A DNA stretch of 59,766 nt from Scytonema sp. RU_4_4 (GTDB lineage: Bacteria > Cyanobacteriota > Cyanobacteriia > Cyanobacteriales > Nostocaceae), in contig JAAUSC010000011.1 in NCBI GenBank assembly GCA_012031965.1, forward strand, positions 1 through 59,766, given 5' to 3'. Positions 10,321 to 19,961 of the stretch are shown piece by piece. The position numbers and the translations under genes are program-made. The notes under the pieces were generated by a model, which did no database searches, was not told the origin of the DNA, and worked only from the letters and a program-made list of their open reading frames with translations. Every line of letters begins with the position of its first letter. The stretch's first letter is position 1.

Positions 10321-10392
10321 TGGGTGACGAGGGATTCGAACCCGCAACCAATGGATTAAGAGTCCACTGCTCTACCGTTGAGCTAGTCACCC
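10321..10392 (-). tRNA. trnK-CUU: tRNA-Lys(CUU)
   Basis: Read on the minus strand, GGGTGAC and GTCACCC pair as the acceptor stem with discriminator A at 10321. The D arm is GCTC/GAGC, the anticodon stem GTGGA/TCCAT encloses the loop CTCTTAA (anticodon CUU), and the T loop is TTCGAAT. CCA is not encoded. The T stem GCGGG/CCCTC has one C-U mismatch. Confidence 0.93.
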
Positions 10393-10439
10393 GTTGCAAG
10401 TTGAGGATTTACATGATATCACCTAAAAGCTCAGCTTGT

Positions 10440-10458
10440 CCAGCAGATTAACTGCTGG
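10440..10458 (-). terminator. Candidate hairpin after the methyltransferase gene
   Basis: CCAGCAG (10440-10446) and CTGCTGG (10452-10458) form a perfect 7-bp stem with a 5-base loop, 8 bases beyond the stop of the minus-strand gene ending at 10466. There is no immediate T run, so intrinsic termination is uncertain. Confidence 0.45.
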
Positions 10459-10465
10459 GAGTTGA

Positions 10466-11119
10466 CTACCGTAAATTCGCCGGAATTTGTTTTGGTATAG
10501 TCCAGAAATAAATCGTTCTTCCATCCACTTGCTCGACTTTCTCAGGTTTCCACTCTCTCATGTCAAAAGCGTGCGACACAATACGGGTACCAGGTTTGAG
10601 TTGCTTAAAGAGCTGCGAACGCAACCTGACATTAAGTTCTGGGAGCAAGTAGAGAGTTACCACTGTTGCTTCGCTAAAGTTACTCTTAAATAAATCTTGT
10701 TGGAGAAACTGCACTTTGTCAGTGACTCCTGCTTTTTTGGCATTTTCGTTAGCCTCTTTGATGCGTTGTGAGTCAATATCTATACCCACAGCCTTTTTGA
10801 CACCATACTTTTGTACTGCGGTAATGGGAATTCGCCCGTCTCCACTACCAAGGTCATATAGAATATCATTTTTGCTAACCTTAGCGATTTTTAACATTCT
10901 GTCTACGACTTCTGGGGGTGTTGGTACATAGACAACATCAGGTGTCCGTTCCGTAGGTTGAGTCGTGGATGGAGACTTCTGCTGAACTTCTACAGTAGAA
11001 GGAGACGCTTCACCTTGTGTTTGGGAACTCACTTGCTCTTGCTGAGTGCAACCAACCATCATCAAGCTACCTACACTCACTGTTGCAAACAAAACCTTTA
11101 AGATTGCTTGTAATTTCAT
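10466..11119 (-). CDS. Lipoprotein class I SAM-dependent methyltransferase
   Basis: 217 residues from the ATG at 11119. The first 22 residues are a lipoprotein signal peptide with lipobox MVGC, so the protein is probably lipid-anchored at the periplasmic face. A Ser/Thr/Pro/Gln-rich linker follows to about residue 60. The methyltransferase fold then starts: ILYDLGSGDGRIPITA is motif I (the SAM-binding glycine loop) and AVGIDID is motif II. The substrate cannot be told from sequence. The frame extends upstream without a start codon context, and the chosen ATG is the one that gives a signal peptide. It lies 17 bp after the permease stop, so the two are probably one operon. Confidence 0.8.
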   Translation of the reverse strand: MKLQAILKVLFATVSVGSLMMVGCTQQEQVSSQTQGEASPSTVEVQQKSPSTTQPTERTPDVVYVPTPPEVVDRMLKIAKVSKNDILYDLGSGDGRIPITAVQKYGVKKAVGIDIDSQRIKEANENAKKAGVTDKVQFLQQDLFKSNFSEATVVTLYLLPELNVRLRSQLFKQLKPGTRIVSHAFDMREWKPEKVEQVDGRTIYFWTIPKQIPANLR

Positions 11120-11136
11120 GACATCTCTCTGATGAA

Positions 11137-12468
11137 TTAAGGGTTTGTGGAATTGCTTCGTTGACGGTTGAGGAGCAGTAGAGGAATACCTGTTACAAGA
11201 ACAATGACTCCAGTGATACCTCCAATACCCGCATAAGTGAGACTGGAGTAGAGCAGGTACAGACAAATTGCACAAAATAGCAATGGTGTCCAGGGGTAAA
11301 AAGGGACACGGAAAGGACGGGGTATGTTTGGCTCTCGGGAGCGCAACACGAGTAAAGCTACCCCAGACAAGAGAAAAAAGAACCAAAATACTGGAGCAGT
11401 GTAATCTACCATCGTTTCAAAACCTTTGCGAGTTAAAGCACCGAGTACCACCAGCACTAAAGAAATTGCTCCTTGAACCATTAAGGCATTCGTTGGGGTA
11501 CCAGTATTCTCTTGCCAGTGTCCCAGGAATGCAAAATTCCGAAAGTCCCGTCCCAGAGCGTAGTTAGTACGAGCACCAGTAAAAATAGTGGCATTGACTG
11601 CACCTAAGGCTGAAACTGCAATTAAGAAACTCACGAATCTTGCTCCGTTTTCTCCAACAGCGCGACGCATCAAATCAGCTGTTGGTGCTTCTGATGAAGC
11701 CAAACCTGCAAGTCCCAAGCTGTAAATGAATGCCAGATTAATCAACAGAAAAATTAATGTAATAATGGCAATACTTCCTAATAAGGCACGCACCATATTG
11801 CGTTTGCCATCCCTTACTTCTGCTGAGATATAGGCAGCTTCGTTCCAACCACCATAGGTTAGCAACACAAAAATCATTGCTTGACCAAACGCGGTATTTT
11901 GAGCAGCCGCAGTCGATGTCGTTGAAGGCATAAGTGCCGCAAAGGAAATACTGACAATAATGATTAACAGTAAACCCAGTACTTTTGCTGCTGTAAGCCA
12001 GTTCTGAGTCCACTTTCCTTGCTTCACACCCAGAATATTCAAACCTGTCAGGCAAATGACCACACCTGTCGCGTAAATGGCTGAAGAGTATTCCCCCAGA
12101 GGTAGTAACTCAGAAGCATAATCCCCAAATACAAACGCTGGTAGGGCAATGGAACCAGTCTGAATGACGGTCATCCGCGCCCAAGCAAACAAAAAGGCAG
12201 GACCTTTGCCAAAGGCACGCATGAGATAATGATAAGTTCCCCCAGCATCGGGATAGGCGGTGGTCAACTCTGCATAACAGAGCGCACCAACTAAGGACAT
12301 TCCTCCGCCTAGTAACCATGCCAGCAGTGCAACACCTGGACTTTGTGTATTCGCTGCTACTAAAGCTGGTGTCTTAAATATGCCTACGCCGACCACCATG
12401 CCTACAATTAAGGCAATTGCGTCAATTGTTGAAAGCGTAGGCTTTGGCACTGTAACTTTTGTTGCCAT
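11137..12468 (-). CDS. APC-family amino acid permease
   Basis: 443 residues with about 12 hydrophobic segments. The first helix carries IVGMVVGVGIFKTPALVA, the glycine-rich unwound region of APC transporters that binds the amino acid backbone. YPDAGGTYHYLMRAFG follows, a hallmark of the family in loop 2-3. It is a cytoplasmic-membrane secondary transporter for an amino acid or related amine; the specificity cannot be read. It is the first gene of a likely two-gene unit with the downstream lipoprotein methyltransferase. The start ATG at 12468 is the only one giving a complete first helix. Confidence 0.88.
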   Translation of the reverse strand: MATKVTVPKPTLSTIDAIALIVGMVVGVGIFKTPALVAANTQSPGVALLAWLLGGGMSLVGALCYAELTTAYPDAGGTYHYLMRAFGKGPAFLFAWARMTVIQTGSIALPAFVFGDYASELLPLGEYSSAIYATGVVICLTGLNILGVKQGKWTQNWLTAAKVLGLLLIIIVSISFAALMPSTTSTAAAQNTAFGQAMIFVLLTYGGWNEAAYISAEVRDGKRNMVRALLGSIAIITLIFLLINLAFIYSLGLAGLASSEAPTADLMRRAVGENGARFVSFLIAVSALGAVNATIFTGARTNYALGRDFRNFAFLGHWQENTGTPTNALMVQGAISLVLVVLGALTRKGFETMVDYTAPVFWFFFLLSGVALLVLRSREPNIPRPFRVPFYPWTPLLFCAICLYLLYSSLTYAGIGGITGVIVLVTGIPLLLLNRQRSNSTNP

Positions 12469-12737
12469 ACGGGAAATTGCTTGGAATTTTGATCATCAGC
12501 CCGGGAAAAACAACCCTAAAGCTTAAAGCTTAAGCTGGTATGGAAACACTTTGAATCTGCTTTAGGTTAGGTATAGTTGATGAAAGTCTCCTGTTTTCCA
12601 GATGTCTTTGGGCGATTAATTTGGCTTTCACAGATTTTGTCTGTTGTCAATATGGATTATATCTATCAAAATCTGTAGGAAGATTCGTACAATGATTCAG
12701 TAGCGCCACATACGTTTACTGATATAGGAGACAACCA

Positions 12738-13076
12738 ATGTCACTACAGGCAGTTGGATCAATTGAAACAAAGGGTTTTCCTGCTGTGCTAGCAGCAGCG
12801 GATGCGATGGTGAAAGCAGGTCGAGTCACCCTTGTAGGATATATAAGAGTGGGTAGCGCTCGCTTTACAGTTAATATTCGTGGGGATGTATCTGAGGTAA
12901 AAACTGCTATGCAAGCTGGTATTGAGGCTGTAGAACAGGTTCATGGAGGTACCCTTGAATCTTGGGTCATCATTCCTCGTCCTCATGAAAACGTTGAAGC
13001 TGTCCTGCCCATCGGTTACACAGAACAAGTTGAACAATATCGACAAGCAGTGGAAAATCCAATTGTACGCAGGTAG
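12738..13076 (+). CDS. ccmK: Carboxysome shell hexamer protein, CcmK3/CcmK4 type
   Basis: 112 residues, one BMC domain: [20 protein letters not shown] starts the fold, VGSARF is the pore-loop region, and [17 protein letters not shown] is the conserved C-terminal strand. It forms hexagonal tiles of the beta-carboxysome shell whose pores admit bicarbonate and ribulose bisphosphate. The IRVGSAR pore and the LPIGY tail are closer to CcmK3/CcmK4 than to the CcmK1/K2 of the main ccm operon, and like ccmK3/K4 the gene sits away from ccmLMN. Only one paralogue is here, where the minor shell genes usually come as a pair. A GGAGACAA leader precedes the ATG. Confidence 0.9.
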   Translation: MSLQAVGSIETKGFPAVLAAADAMVKAGRVTLVGYIRVGSARFTVNIRGDVSEVKTAMQAGIEAVEQVHGGTLESWVIIPRPHENVEAVLPIGYTEQVEQYRQAVENPIVRR

Positions 13077-13119
13077 TCGGTAGTTAAGTCGGTCGTTCAG
13101 ATGAATGTTTACCAATAAC

Positions 13120-13179
13120 TAATGACTAATGACTAATGACTAATGACTAATGACTAATGACTAATGACTAATGACTAAT
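13120..13179 (+). repeat. TAATGAC heptamer array in the leader of the glycosyltransferase gene
   Basis: Eight exact TAATGAC units (13120-13175) plus a partial TAAT end two bases before the start codon at 13182. The array therefore occupies the whole ribosome-binding region and leaves no Shine-Dalgarno sequence. Short tandem heptamers are common in filamentous cyanobacteria and vary in copy number. Confidence 0.95.
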
Positions 13180-13181
13180 TC

Positions 13182-13913
13182 ATGTCTAGTGTCTCGATTA
13201 TTATCCCTACCTTAAATGAGGCGAAGTGTCTGGAACGCACTCTACGCCATCTCAGTATACTAGTCCCTCCAGCTCGGGAGGTGCTGGTTATAGATGGTGG
13301 CAGTTCTGACGAAACTGTCACCATAGCCCAAAAAGCTGGAGTTTCCGTCATTGCTGCCAAAAAACGCGGACGTGCTGCACAAATGAATCAGGGCGCGGAG
13401 ATCGCAACGGGAGAAATCCTTTGCTTTTTACATGCAGACACGTTGGTTCCAGACGACCTTGTGACAGTCATTGAGCAGACACTAGTAGACGAAACTGTTA
13501 CTGCTGGAGGTTTTATTTCTTTGATGACAGGTGATAAAACCACTCGATGGGGAGTATCACTGCACAATTTTGTGAAAAGTTACTACGCACCATTGCTTTT
13601 TCGTCCACACCTGTTTTTTCAAGGACTGCGCTTGTTGTTTGGCGACCAAGTTGTGTTTGCACGTCGTACTCATTTTTGGGAATGTGGAGGCTTTGACAGC
13701 AATATTCCAATCATGGAAGAGGCTGACTTATGTTTGAAGCTTGTGCAACGAGGGAAAATCCGCCTTGTGAACCGCATTGTCCAAAGCAGCGATCGCCGTG
13801 TAGAACACTGGGGTTTCCTCAAAGCGACAGCCATATATCTTTATATTGGCTTCCTGTGGGGTTTAGGCGTCTCGCCACAATACCTCAAGCAGTTTTATGA
13901 GGATGTTCGCTGA
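13182..13913 (+). CDS. Family 2 glycosyltransferase (arsenosugar-biosynthesis type, TIGR04283-like)
   Basis: 243 residues, GT-A fold. SVSIIIPTLNEAKCLERTL opens the nucleotide-sugar domain, LVIDGGSSDETVTIA and KKRGRAAQMNQGA are the next conserved blocks, and CFLHADTLVPDD carries the DxD-like metal site. FGDQVVFARRTHFWECGGF is the acceptor-side motif of this subfamily. Members annotated under TIGR04283 are linked to arsenosugar synthesis because they often sit beside ArsM or a radical SAM protein; neither is here, so the substrate remains inference. The start codon follows a heptamer array with no ribosome-binding site. Confidence 0.82.
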   Translation: MSSVSIIIPTLNEAKCLERTLRHLSILVPPAREVLVIDGGSSDETVTIAQKAGVSVIAAKKRGRAAQMNQGAEIATGEILCFLHADTLVPDDLVTVIEQTLVDETVTAGGFISLMTGDKTTRWGVSLHNFVKSYYAPLLFRPHLFFQGLRLLFGDQVVFARRTHFWECGGFDSNIPIMEEADLCLKLVQRGKIRLVNRIVQSSDRRVEHWGFLKATAIYLYIGFLWGLGVSPQYLKQFYEDVR

Positions 13914-14797
13914 AAATCGAGCCTATCAATAGCTTATCAAGGTACTCTTACGGGTACCGCTAAAATTTTCATAGCTTTTTAAGAAAAATATTGTATACTA
14001 TTCTTTCTAATCCGAAGGAGGGCGATCTATCTTACAATCAGATAGATTCTCCAAATCAATAGTAAAATCTCTTGCTTTTTCTTACTTTTTCTTATTTATT
14101 ATCAATACCATTTTGTTTTATATTTTCTACATGATGATGGATTTGTGAAACGACTACGAGCGCTTCACTAAGCTCATTTGGACGAGGATTTTTTACCCGT
14201 CATTCTTTGCATAATACAGGACTGGTCATTCTTTCAGAACCAAGTATTCCAAACATAGGTACAAGCTCATAATGTCTAGATCTATCTCAAAAAATTGGCA
14301 AACCCAAGATGGTAGCCCCTGTGAGTTATCTTGAATATACAGTACTGCTAAAGATTAGTATCAAAAGTAGCAATCATGTATACTACCAATAGAAAACTCC
14401 CTAAGGGTGAAACATACATCGCTAAAACAGCGTCTAGAGAAGTGCATGAAATTCGCCAGCATTATCAGGTGCAAAATGTTAGCTTTTCGTGATCCCTCAT
14501 CAAAAGATCTTGCAAGTTCATACATTTTGAGTCAATCGTTTTTCTGAGCCAACATAACATATCCTAATGTTTACAAAAATTTAACTTTAGAACAAGTCAC
14601 AAGAAAAGCTCAGAAAGCTTGATTTTCCGTCATTAGAGATTGTGAAGATGCATCGAAATTGAAAACTACCTGCATAACTTTAGTGAGTCAAAACGTAATA
14701 AAAGAGGAAACACATTTGGATGTCATCATGGACATCATCAAATCAGGTGCAGCTGCCAGTGTAAAGGTTAAAGAGGGATAAAAGGGGGTTGTGATTG
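13914..14797 (+). other. Long intergenic region without a recognisable gene
   Basis: About 880 bp, AT-rich. I find no convincing ORF, tRNA or terminator. A short palindrome, GTACTCTTACGGGTAC, lies just after the glycosyltransferase gene. AAGGGGG at 14782-14788 is a good ribosome-binding site for the next gene. Fragments around 14390-14480 look faintly coding but are interrupted; I cannot assign them. Confidence 0.4.
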
Positions 14798-15969
14798 ATG
14801 CAAACTTTAAAACAGGGTTTCGAGGAGCGCAATCTCACCATGGCTTTGGATGCGGAAAAACTGGCGCAATATTGGCGAAAACGTCTGGATTTGGAATGTC
14901 CAGAACAAAGTGTAGCCAATAGGGAAAGTATAGTCAAATGGCTTATGGGAAGTGACTTACATCGGTTTGAAACACTCAACCTAAAGGAACTGGATATCGC
15001 CAAACAAGCCATGGAGTATCGCTACAAGATTTTGCGTCAGCGCTACCTAGGAATTGCCAGAGAACGTGCTTACCGTAACTTGATCACTCGATTGGGAAGT
15101 TTGGTGACATTGCGTCATAAGATCCAGACTTGGATCGCCTTGAGTCGCGATCGCAACGGACTGTATTAGATGTGCTGCAAGAAGTTATCCAAGAATTACT
15201 GCAAAGTGATAACTACATACAACAACAAATGACTTGCATCTGTGAATTTACAACTGATGGCAGGCTCAAAAATGCCCTACTGTTTGCCAGTGTAGAAGAA
15301 TATTGCTTGCGACCAGTCCGCAATCAACCGCTTCTAGTGTATCGTTTTGTAAATTACTTGAGAAGAACTCAGCGTGGTGGTTTAACCCAAGTGCCAAGTC
15401 AAGACTTAGTTAGGCTTGTCTCTGAGGAAATCCTGACTGACGACAGCGATCGAGTGAACTTGGTCGATACTCAGGCTATAGCTGAATATCAAGAAGCTAT
15501 TCAGCTAGAAGAACAACAAGCACTGCGTCAAACAGTCAAGCAGGAATTCGAGGATTATTTACAAGAAAATCTTGGGCAAGAAGCTGTAGATTGGCTGCAA
15601 CTCTATCTACAAGGCAAACCTCAAGATGAAATTGCCAAAAAATTAAATAAGCCTATCAAGGAAGTGTACCGACTCAGAGAAAAAGTCAGTTACCATGCTG
15701 TACGTGTGTTTGCCCTCAAAGGGAAACCAGAACTGGTAGATAGCTGGCTGTCAATTTCCTTGAAAGAACATAACTTGGGGCTGACACCAAAGCAGTGGCA
15801 ACAATTGTACGAACAATTGACCTCCATGCAGCGCCAAATCCTGGAATTGCGTAAAGCAGGTCATTCCATAGAAGATATAGCTTCGGTGTTAAAACTGAAA
15901 ACCCATCAAGCAATGGGTGAATGGACTAAAGTTTATCTGGTCGCCCAAGCTTTGAGGAGTCAGGAGTGA
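14798..15969 (+). pseudogene. Conserved cyanobacterial protein, possibly HetZ-related, broken by one frameshift
   Basis: Two overlapping frames encode one protein of about 390 residues. The first runs from the ATG at 14798 (MQTLKQGFEERNLTM) to IQTWIALSRDR. The second resumes as QRTVLDVLQEVIQELLQ and runs to 15969. The change of frame falls at the HIP1 octamer GCGATCGC at 15147-15154; one extra C after it would restore a continuous chain. The protein is helical, soluble and ends with a helix-turn-helix-like segment (AGHSIEDIASVLKLKTHQAM). I recall similar proteins being labelled HetZ-related in filamentous cyanobacteria, but cannot confirm it. The sequence around the break has no slippery site, so real inactivation or a base-call error is more likely than programmed frameshifting. 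Confidence 0.6.
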
Positions 15970-16476
15970 GGTCGTCCTGAAAAGGAAATTGGTAATTGGT
16001 CCAGATTTTAAACCCTATAGTCTGGTAGATTTCAGCTACTGAACTATAGACTCTCGACTGTTGAGTTGACAATTACCTGTTTCCAATTCCTAAACAATTT
16101 CCTGGTTATTTGTCATTTTTTTTACTATTGTTGATTCAAAGAAAATAATTGATTGACTATCAAATGATGAAAATGTTAACAAAAATTTCCGAAATACACA
16201 AAAGTCATACGTAACAGTGCTGAGTCTTAAGTACTAAATATTGAGTCTTCAGTGTGCCTCACTGAAATATTAAAATCAAAAGAGACAATACTAATTACGT
16301 AATTTATCTCATTCACTTTAGACAACTACTTAATTTAACTGGTAAAGTGTAAGTATTAAGTGCTGAGGTAAGAACAGTCGGCAAGTTTTTTGACTTGCAA
16401 CTATTGACTATTGACCATTAACTATGAACTATGAACTAATAATTCATAACTCAGAATTCTTACTCACAAACTAAAG
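15970..16476 (+). other. Intergenic region upstream of the M61 peptidase
   Basis: About 500 bp of AT-rich sequence with loosely repeated phrases such as AACTATTGACTATTGACCAT and AACTATGAACTATGAACTAA near 16397-16438. This resembles decayed heptamer arrays. No ORF or RNA gene is recognised. Confidence 0.4.
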
Positions 16477-18260
16477 ATGACTGAAGCAACAGCACCTCGC
16501 ACTAACACTTACACCAAGCAAACCGCACCGACAATTGACTACCAGGTGGCAATGCCCAAACCAGAAACGCACCTTTTTGAAGTGACTTTGCGTCTGGTGG
16601 GCTACTCATCGCCGATTTTAGATTTGAAATTGCCAGTATGGACTCCTGGGTCCTACTTAGTGCGAGAATATGCCAGACACTTACAAGATTTTGCTGCTTT
16701 TACCAATGACAAGCCTTTGTCTTGGCAAAAAATCAGTAAAAATCATTGGCAAGTCCAAACAAGTGACGTATCAGAAGTGATTATACATTACCGTATATTT
16801 GCTAATGAGCTATCAGTGCGAACAAATCACTTGGACTCTAGTCATGGCTATTTAAATGGTGCAGCGCTGTTTTTTAGAGCACTGGGTTGGGAAAGAGAAC
16901 CAATACAGGTCACTATTGTACCGCCACATCCAGAGTGGCAGGTCACCACAGCATTACCACCAGTTCAACACAAGGCAAACACTTTTTGTGCTTCAGATTT
17001 TGATACCCTTGTAGACAATCCTTTTGAAATTGGTCCACACCAGTTATATCACTTTGAAGTACTGGGAAAACCTCATGAGCTGGCAATTTGGGGGAAAGGT
17101 AATTTCCAATTGCAGCAGATGATTGCTGACATTGGGAAAATTATCGAAGTAGAAGCACGAATGTTTGATGGGTTACCATATCAGCGATATGTGTTTCTAT
17201 TGCATTTGTTTGCTCAAGCTTATGGTGGTTTGGAGCATAAAAACTGCTGTTCGCTCATTTATCAGCGGTTTGGTTTCCGCGATCGCGATAAGTATGAACG
17301 CTTCATACAATTGGTCGCACACGAGTTCTTTCATTTGTGGAATGTTAAGCGTATTCGTCCGAAAGCACTAGAGGTCTTTGATTACGATCAAGAAAACCAT
17401 ACATCATCACTCTGGTTTTGTGAGGGAACAACAAGTTACTACGATTTGCTCATTCCCTTTCGTGCAGGAATTTATGATGCGAAGTCATTCTTGAATAATT
17501 TGAGTAAGGAAATTTCTCGGCATGAAACGACTCCAGGACGCAAGGTACAATCGCTTGCAGAGTCAAGTTTTGATGCATGGATTAAACTTTATCGTCAAGA
17601 TGCCAATAGCGGTAATAGCCAAATCTCTTACTATTTAAAAGGGGAAATGGTGTCGTTGTTGCTAGATTTGCTGATTCGTTCACGACATAGAAATCAGAAA
17701 TCATTAGATGATGTCATGCTGCAAATGTGGCATCAATTTGGCAAACAAGAAATTGGTTATACTCCAGAAGAGTTGCAAGAAGTCATTGAGTTCATTGCTG
17801 GTATGGATTTGACTGATTTCTTTAACAGCTACATTGATAAGACTGAAGATTTGCCTTTCAATGAATACCTGGAACCATTTGGCTTGGAACTGGTAGAGGA
17901 AAAGGATGAAGAACCTTACCTAGGTGTTAAGGTCAGTAGTGAAAATGGACGGGAACTCATTAAGTTTGTTGAAGCCGGTTCACCCGCACAATTAGCAGGA
18001 ATCGACTCAGGAGATGAGTTGCTGGCTATTGACGGTTTGCGTGTCGCAGCGAATGGGTTAGGCGATCGCTGAAAGATTACCAACCAAAAGACACCATTCA
18101 AGTCACAATTTTCCATCAAGACGAACTCCGTATCCTACCTGTTACCCTAACTTATCCGAGGATAAACAAGTATCAAATAAAATCAGTAGAGAATCCTTCT
18201 CTTACACAGAAAGAAAACTTTGCTGGATGGTTAGGTGTACCCTTGACAACCCTACGCTAG
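16477..18260 (+). pseudogene. M61 family metallopeptidase with C-terminal PDZ domain, frameshifted
   Basis: The first frame (16477-18072, 531 residues) has the N-terminal M61 beta domain (LKLPVWTPGSYLVREYARH), the zinc motif HEFFH in a gluzincin helix with the third ligand Glu in WFCEGTTSYY, and a PDZ domain starting EPYLGVKVS. It stops inside the PDZ domain at LGDR. The reading continues one frame back as LKDYQPKDTIQVTIFHQDEL to a TAG at 18258, giving about 594 residues, the normal length. The break is at the HIP1 octamer GCGATCGC (18062-18069): an extra C there would read GAT CGC CTG AAA. M61 enzymes are glycyl-type aminopeptidases. The catalytic domain is intact, so the truncated form may keep some activity. 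Confidence 0.8.
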
Positions 18261-18392
18261 TCATTTGTATTTGATAATTCGTAATTCGTATTTACCAAAT
18301 TAAATCACGAATTACGAATCATGAATTATAAATGAAAGCCGTGTACGGGTAAGATTGAGGCAAGGCAAACACTTTATTAACGGAGGAAAACG

Positions 18393-18554
18393 ATGGAAAA
18401 GTACGTATGCGGCGTCTGTGGCTACGAATATGATCCAGAAGTCGGCGATCCAGAGAATGGGGTAGATCCGGGGACAGCGTTTGAAGACATACCAGAAGAC
18501 TGGGTGTGTCCTGTATGCGGAGCGGAAAAAGAGGAGTTTGAGCCTGAAGAATGA
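18393..18554 (+). CDS. Rubredoxin
   Basis: A 53-residue protein with the two CxxC knuckles [10 protein letters not shown] and [11 protein letters not shown] that hold one Fe(Cys)4 centre. The spacing and the [10 protein letters not shown] block are standard rubredoxin. It is soluble, with no membrane tail, so it is not the RubA protein of photosystem assembly, which has a C-terminal helix. It is an electron carrier, often for oxidative-stress reductases. A strong GGAGGA lies 5 bases before the ATG at 18393. It follows the broken M61 gene by 132 bp. Confidence 0.95.
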   Translation: MEKYVCGVCGYEYDPEVGDPENGVDPGTAFEDIPEDWVCPVCGAEKEEFEPEE

Positions 18555-18561
18555 GCAACTG

Positions 18562-18867
18562 TTAACTACAGTGATACTGCAATACCCCTTCAAAATGCTC
18601 AACCGTGGGAAATGAGTTGTAGAAATGGTGGAGTAGCTGCTTCCATTCATCATATTCAGGTGACTGACGAAACCCAGTAGTATGGTCTTCCAAAGTTTGC
18701 CAGCGGACAAGAAGCAAATACTGGTTTGGGACTTCAATACAACGCTGGAGTTCATGAGATATGTATCCTCTGGTTGAAGCAATGATTGGAGATGCTTTGG
18801 CGAAAGCGACTTCAAACTCGCTCTCCATCCCTTTGCGAACATTAAGCATTGCAACTTCTAGAATCAT
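18562..18867 (-). CDS. Antibiotic biosynthesis monooxygenase (ABM) domain protein
   Basis: 101 residues forming one ferredoxin-like ABM fold: MILEVAMLNVRKGMESEFE begins the first strand and helix, RGYISHELQRC and YLLLVRWQTLEDHTTGF are the central strands, and FYNSFPTVEHFEGV the last. Such proteins are dimers. Some are heme-degrading or quinone-forming monooxygenases and many have no known substrate; the typical FRxSPEY..WK block is present. The gene converges on rubredoxin with only 7 bp between stop codons, and is divergent from the hydroxylase gene downstream of 18868. Confidence 0.8.
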   Translation of the reverse strand: MILEVAMLNVRKGMESEFEVAFAKASPIIASTRGYISHELQRCIEVPNQYLLLVRWQTLEDHTTGFRQSPEYDEWKQLLHHFYNSFPTVEHFEGVLQYHCS

Positions 18868-19004
18868 AAAATTTTACAGCAAGTGGGTAAGCACTATTTT
18901 TTAAAATGATAAAACAATAAGCATAACCACGATGTGACGTGATATGTGGGCTACTGAAGGACACCCAGTCCGGTACAAAATGCTCAGTCCATGAGTTGAT
19001 AGCA

Positions 19005-19832
19005 ATGTTATTCGTCTTTATCATCGTTACCGGAGTCTTCGTATTTCTCCTTCTTTTGGAGAGAATCGTTCCCCTACGCTCTCGGAAACATTCGCTCTTC
19101 AAACGCCTGTTTATCAATTTTTGCATGACTGCTCTTGCCTTTACTGCAAATACAGCAATTGTGCAACCTGCTGCCCAATTTGTGATGCAATGGACAAAGC
19201 AGCAGTCCTTGGGATTGATTCATATCGTAAAACTACCCGCAGCTATTGAAAGTGCGATCGCCTTTTTGTTGATGGATCTCACCTTTTACTATTGGCATCA
19301 AGCTAACCATAGATTTCCATTCCTGTGGCGCTTCCACAATGTCCACCACATCGACCCAGATTTAGATGTTTCCACAGGGTTTCGCTTTCACTTTGTCGAG
19401 ATTATCCTATCAGCAGGATTTCGTGTTCTTCAGGTTGCTTTGATTGGCGTATCAGTAGAAACTTACATCATTTACGAGTTAGTTTTTCAAGTCAACACAC
19501 TTTTTCACCACAGTAACGTCCGTCTTCCATTGGGAGTGGAACGCCTGCTAAACGTGATATTGGTGACACCGCGTATGCATGGTATTCATCATTCGCAGGT
19601 AGAGGACGAAACCAACTCCAACTTTTCTGTCGTTTTTCCTTGGTGGGACAGACTGCATCAGACACTACAGCTTAACGCTTTCCAGTCCGAGATTGACATT
19701 GGCGTTCCAGCTTACTCGTCTTTTGACGACAACAAGCTACAGCATATTTTGATCATCCCCTTTCAAAAACAGCGGGACTACTGGCACACACGTGACCACA
19801 CACTAGTTGTGCGAGGAGGGCGAGTCCACTAA
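19005..19832 (+). CDS. Sterol desaturase/fatty acid hydroxylase family membrane protein
   Basis: Integral membrane di-iron protein. The three histidine clusters are clear: HQANH, HNVHH and HGIHH, each after a hydrophobic hairpin. The N-terminus has two membrane helices (LFVFIIVTGVFVFLLLLE and a second around residue 45). Family members hydroxylate or desaturate lipid tails, carotenoid-like or sterol-like substrates; the substrate here is unknown. The frame opens at 18939, but the ATG at 19005 starts just before the first helix and is the better start. It may share the promoter region 18868-19004 with the divergent ABM gene. Confidence 0.82.
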   Translation: MLFVFIIVTGVFVFLLLLERIVPLRSRKHSLFKRLFINFCMTALAFTANTAIVQPAAQFVMQWTKQQSLGLIHIVKLPAAIESAIAFLLMDLTFYYWHQANHRFPFLWRFHNVHHIDPDLDVSTGFRFHFVEIILSAGFRVLQVALIGVSVETYIIYELVFQVNTLFHHSNVRLPLGVERLLNVILVTPRMHGIHHSQVEDETNSNFSVVFPWWDRLHQTLQLNAFQSEIDIGVPAYSSFDDNKLQHILIIPFQKQRDYWHTRDHTLVVRGGRVH

Positions 19833-19961
19833 AGGTGAATTGCTTTGCAAAATCGCTCCTCATGTGAACAACGTTTCAAGGATGAGTGTAAATATATCTG
19901 TGCATCAGAAATACTGCATAGTCAAAACGGGCAAAAAGCTAGTTGGGAATGTGGCGTGAAT

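Noticed and set aside
13120-13179. Possible CRISPR-like array
   Set aside because: The units are seven bases long with no spacers; it is a simple tandem repeat.
14798-15969. Programmed -1 frameshifting in the broken conserved gene
   Set aside because: There is no slippery heptamer or downstream pseudoknot; the break is at a HIP1 octamer and the same kind of break appears in the next gene.
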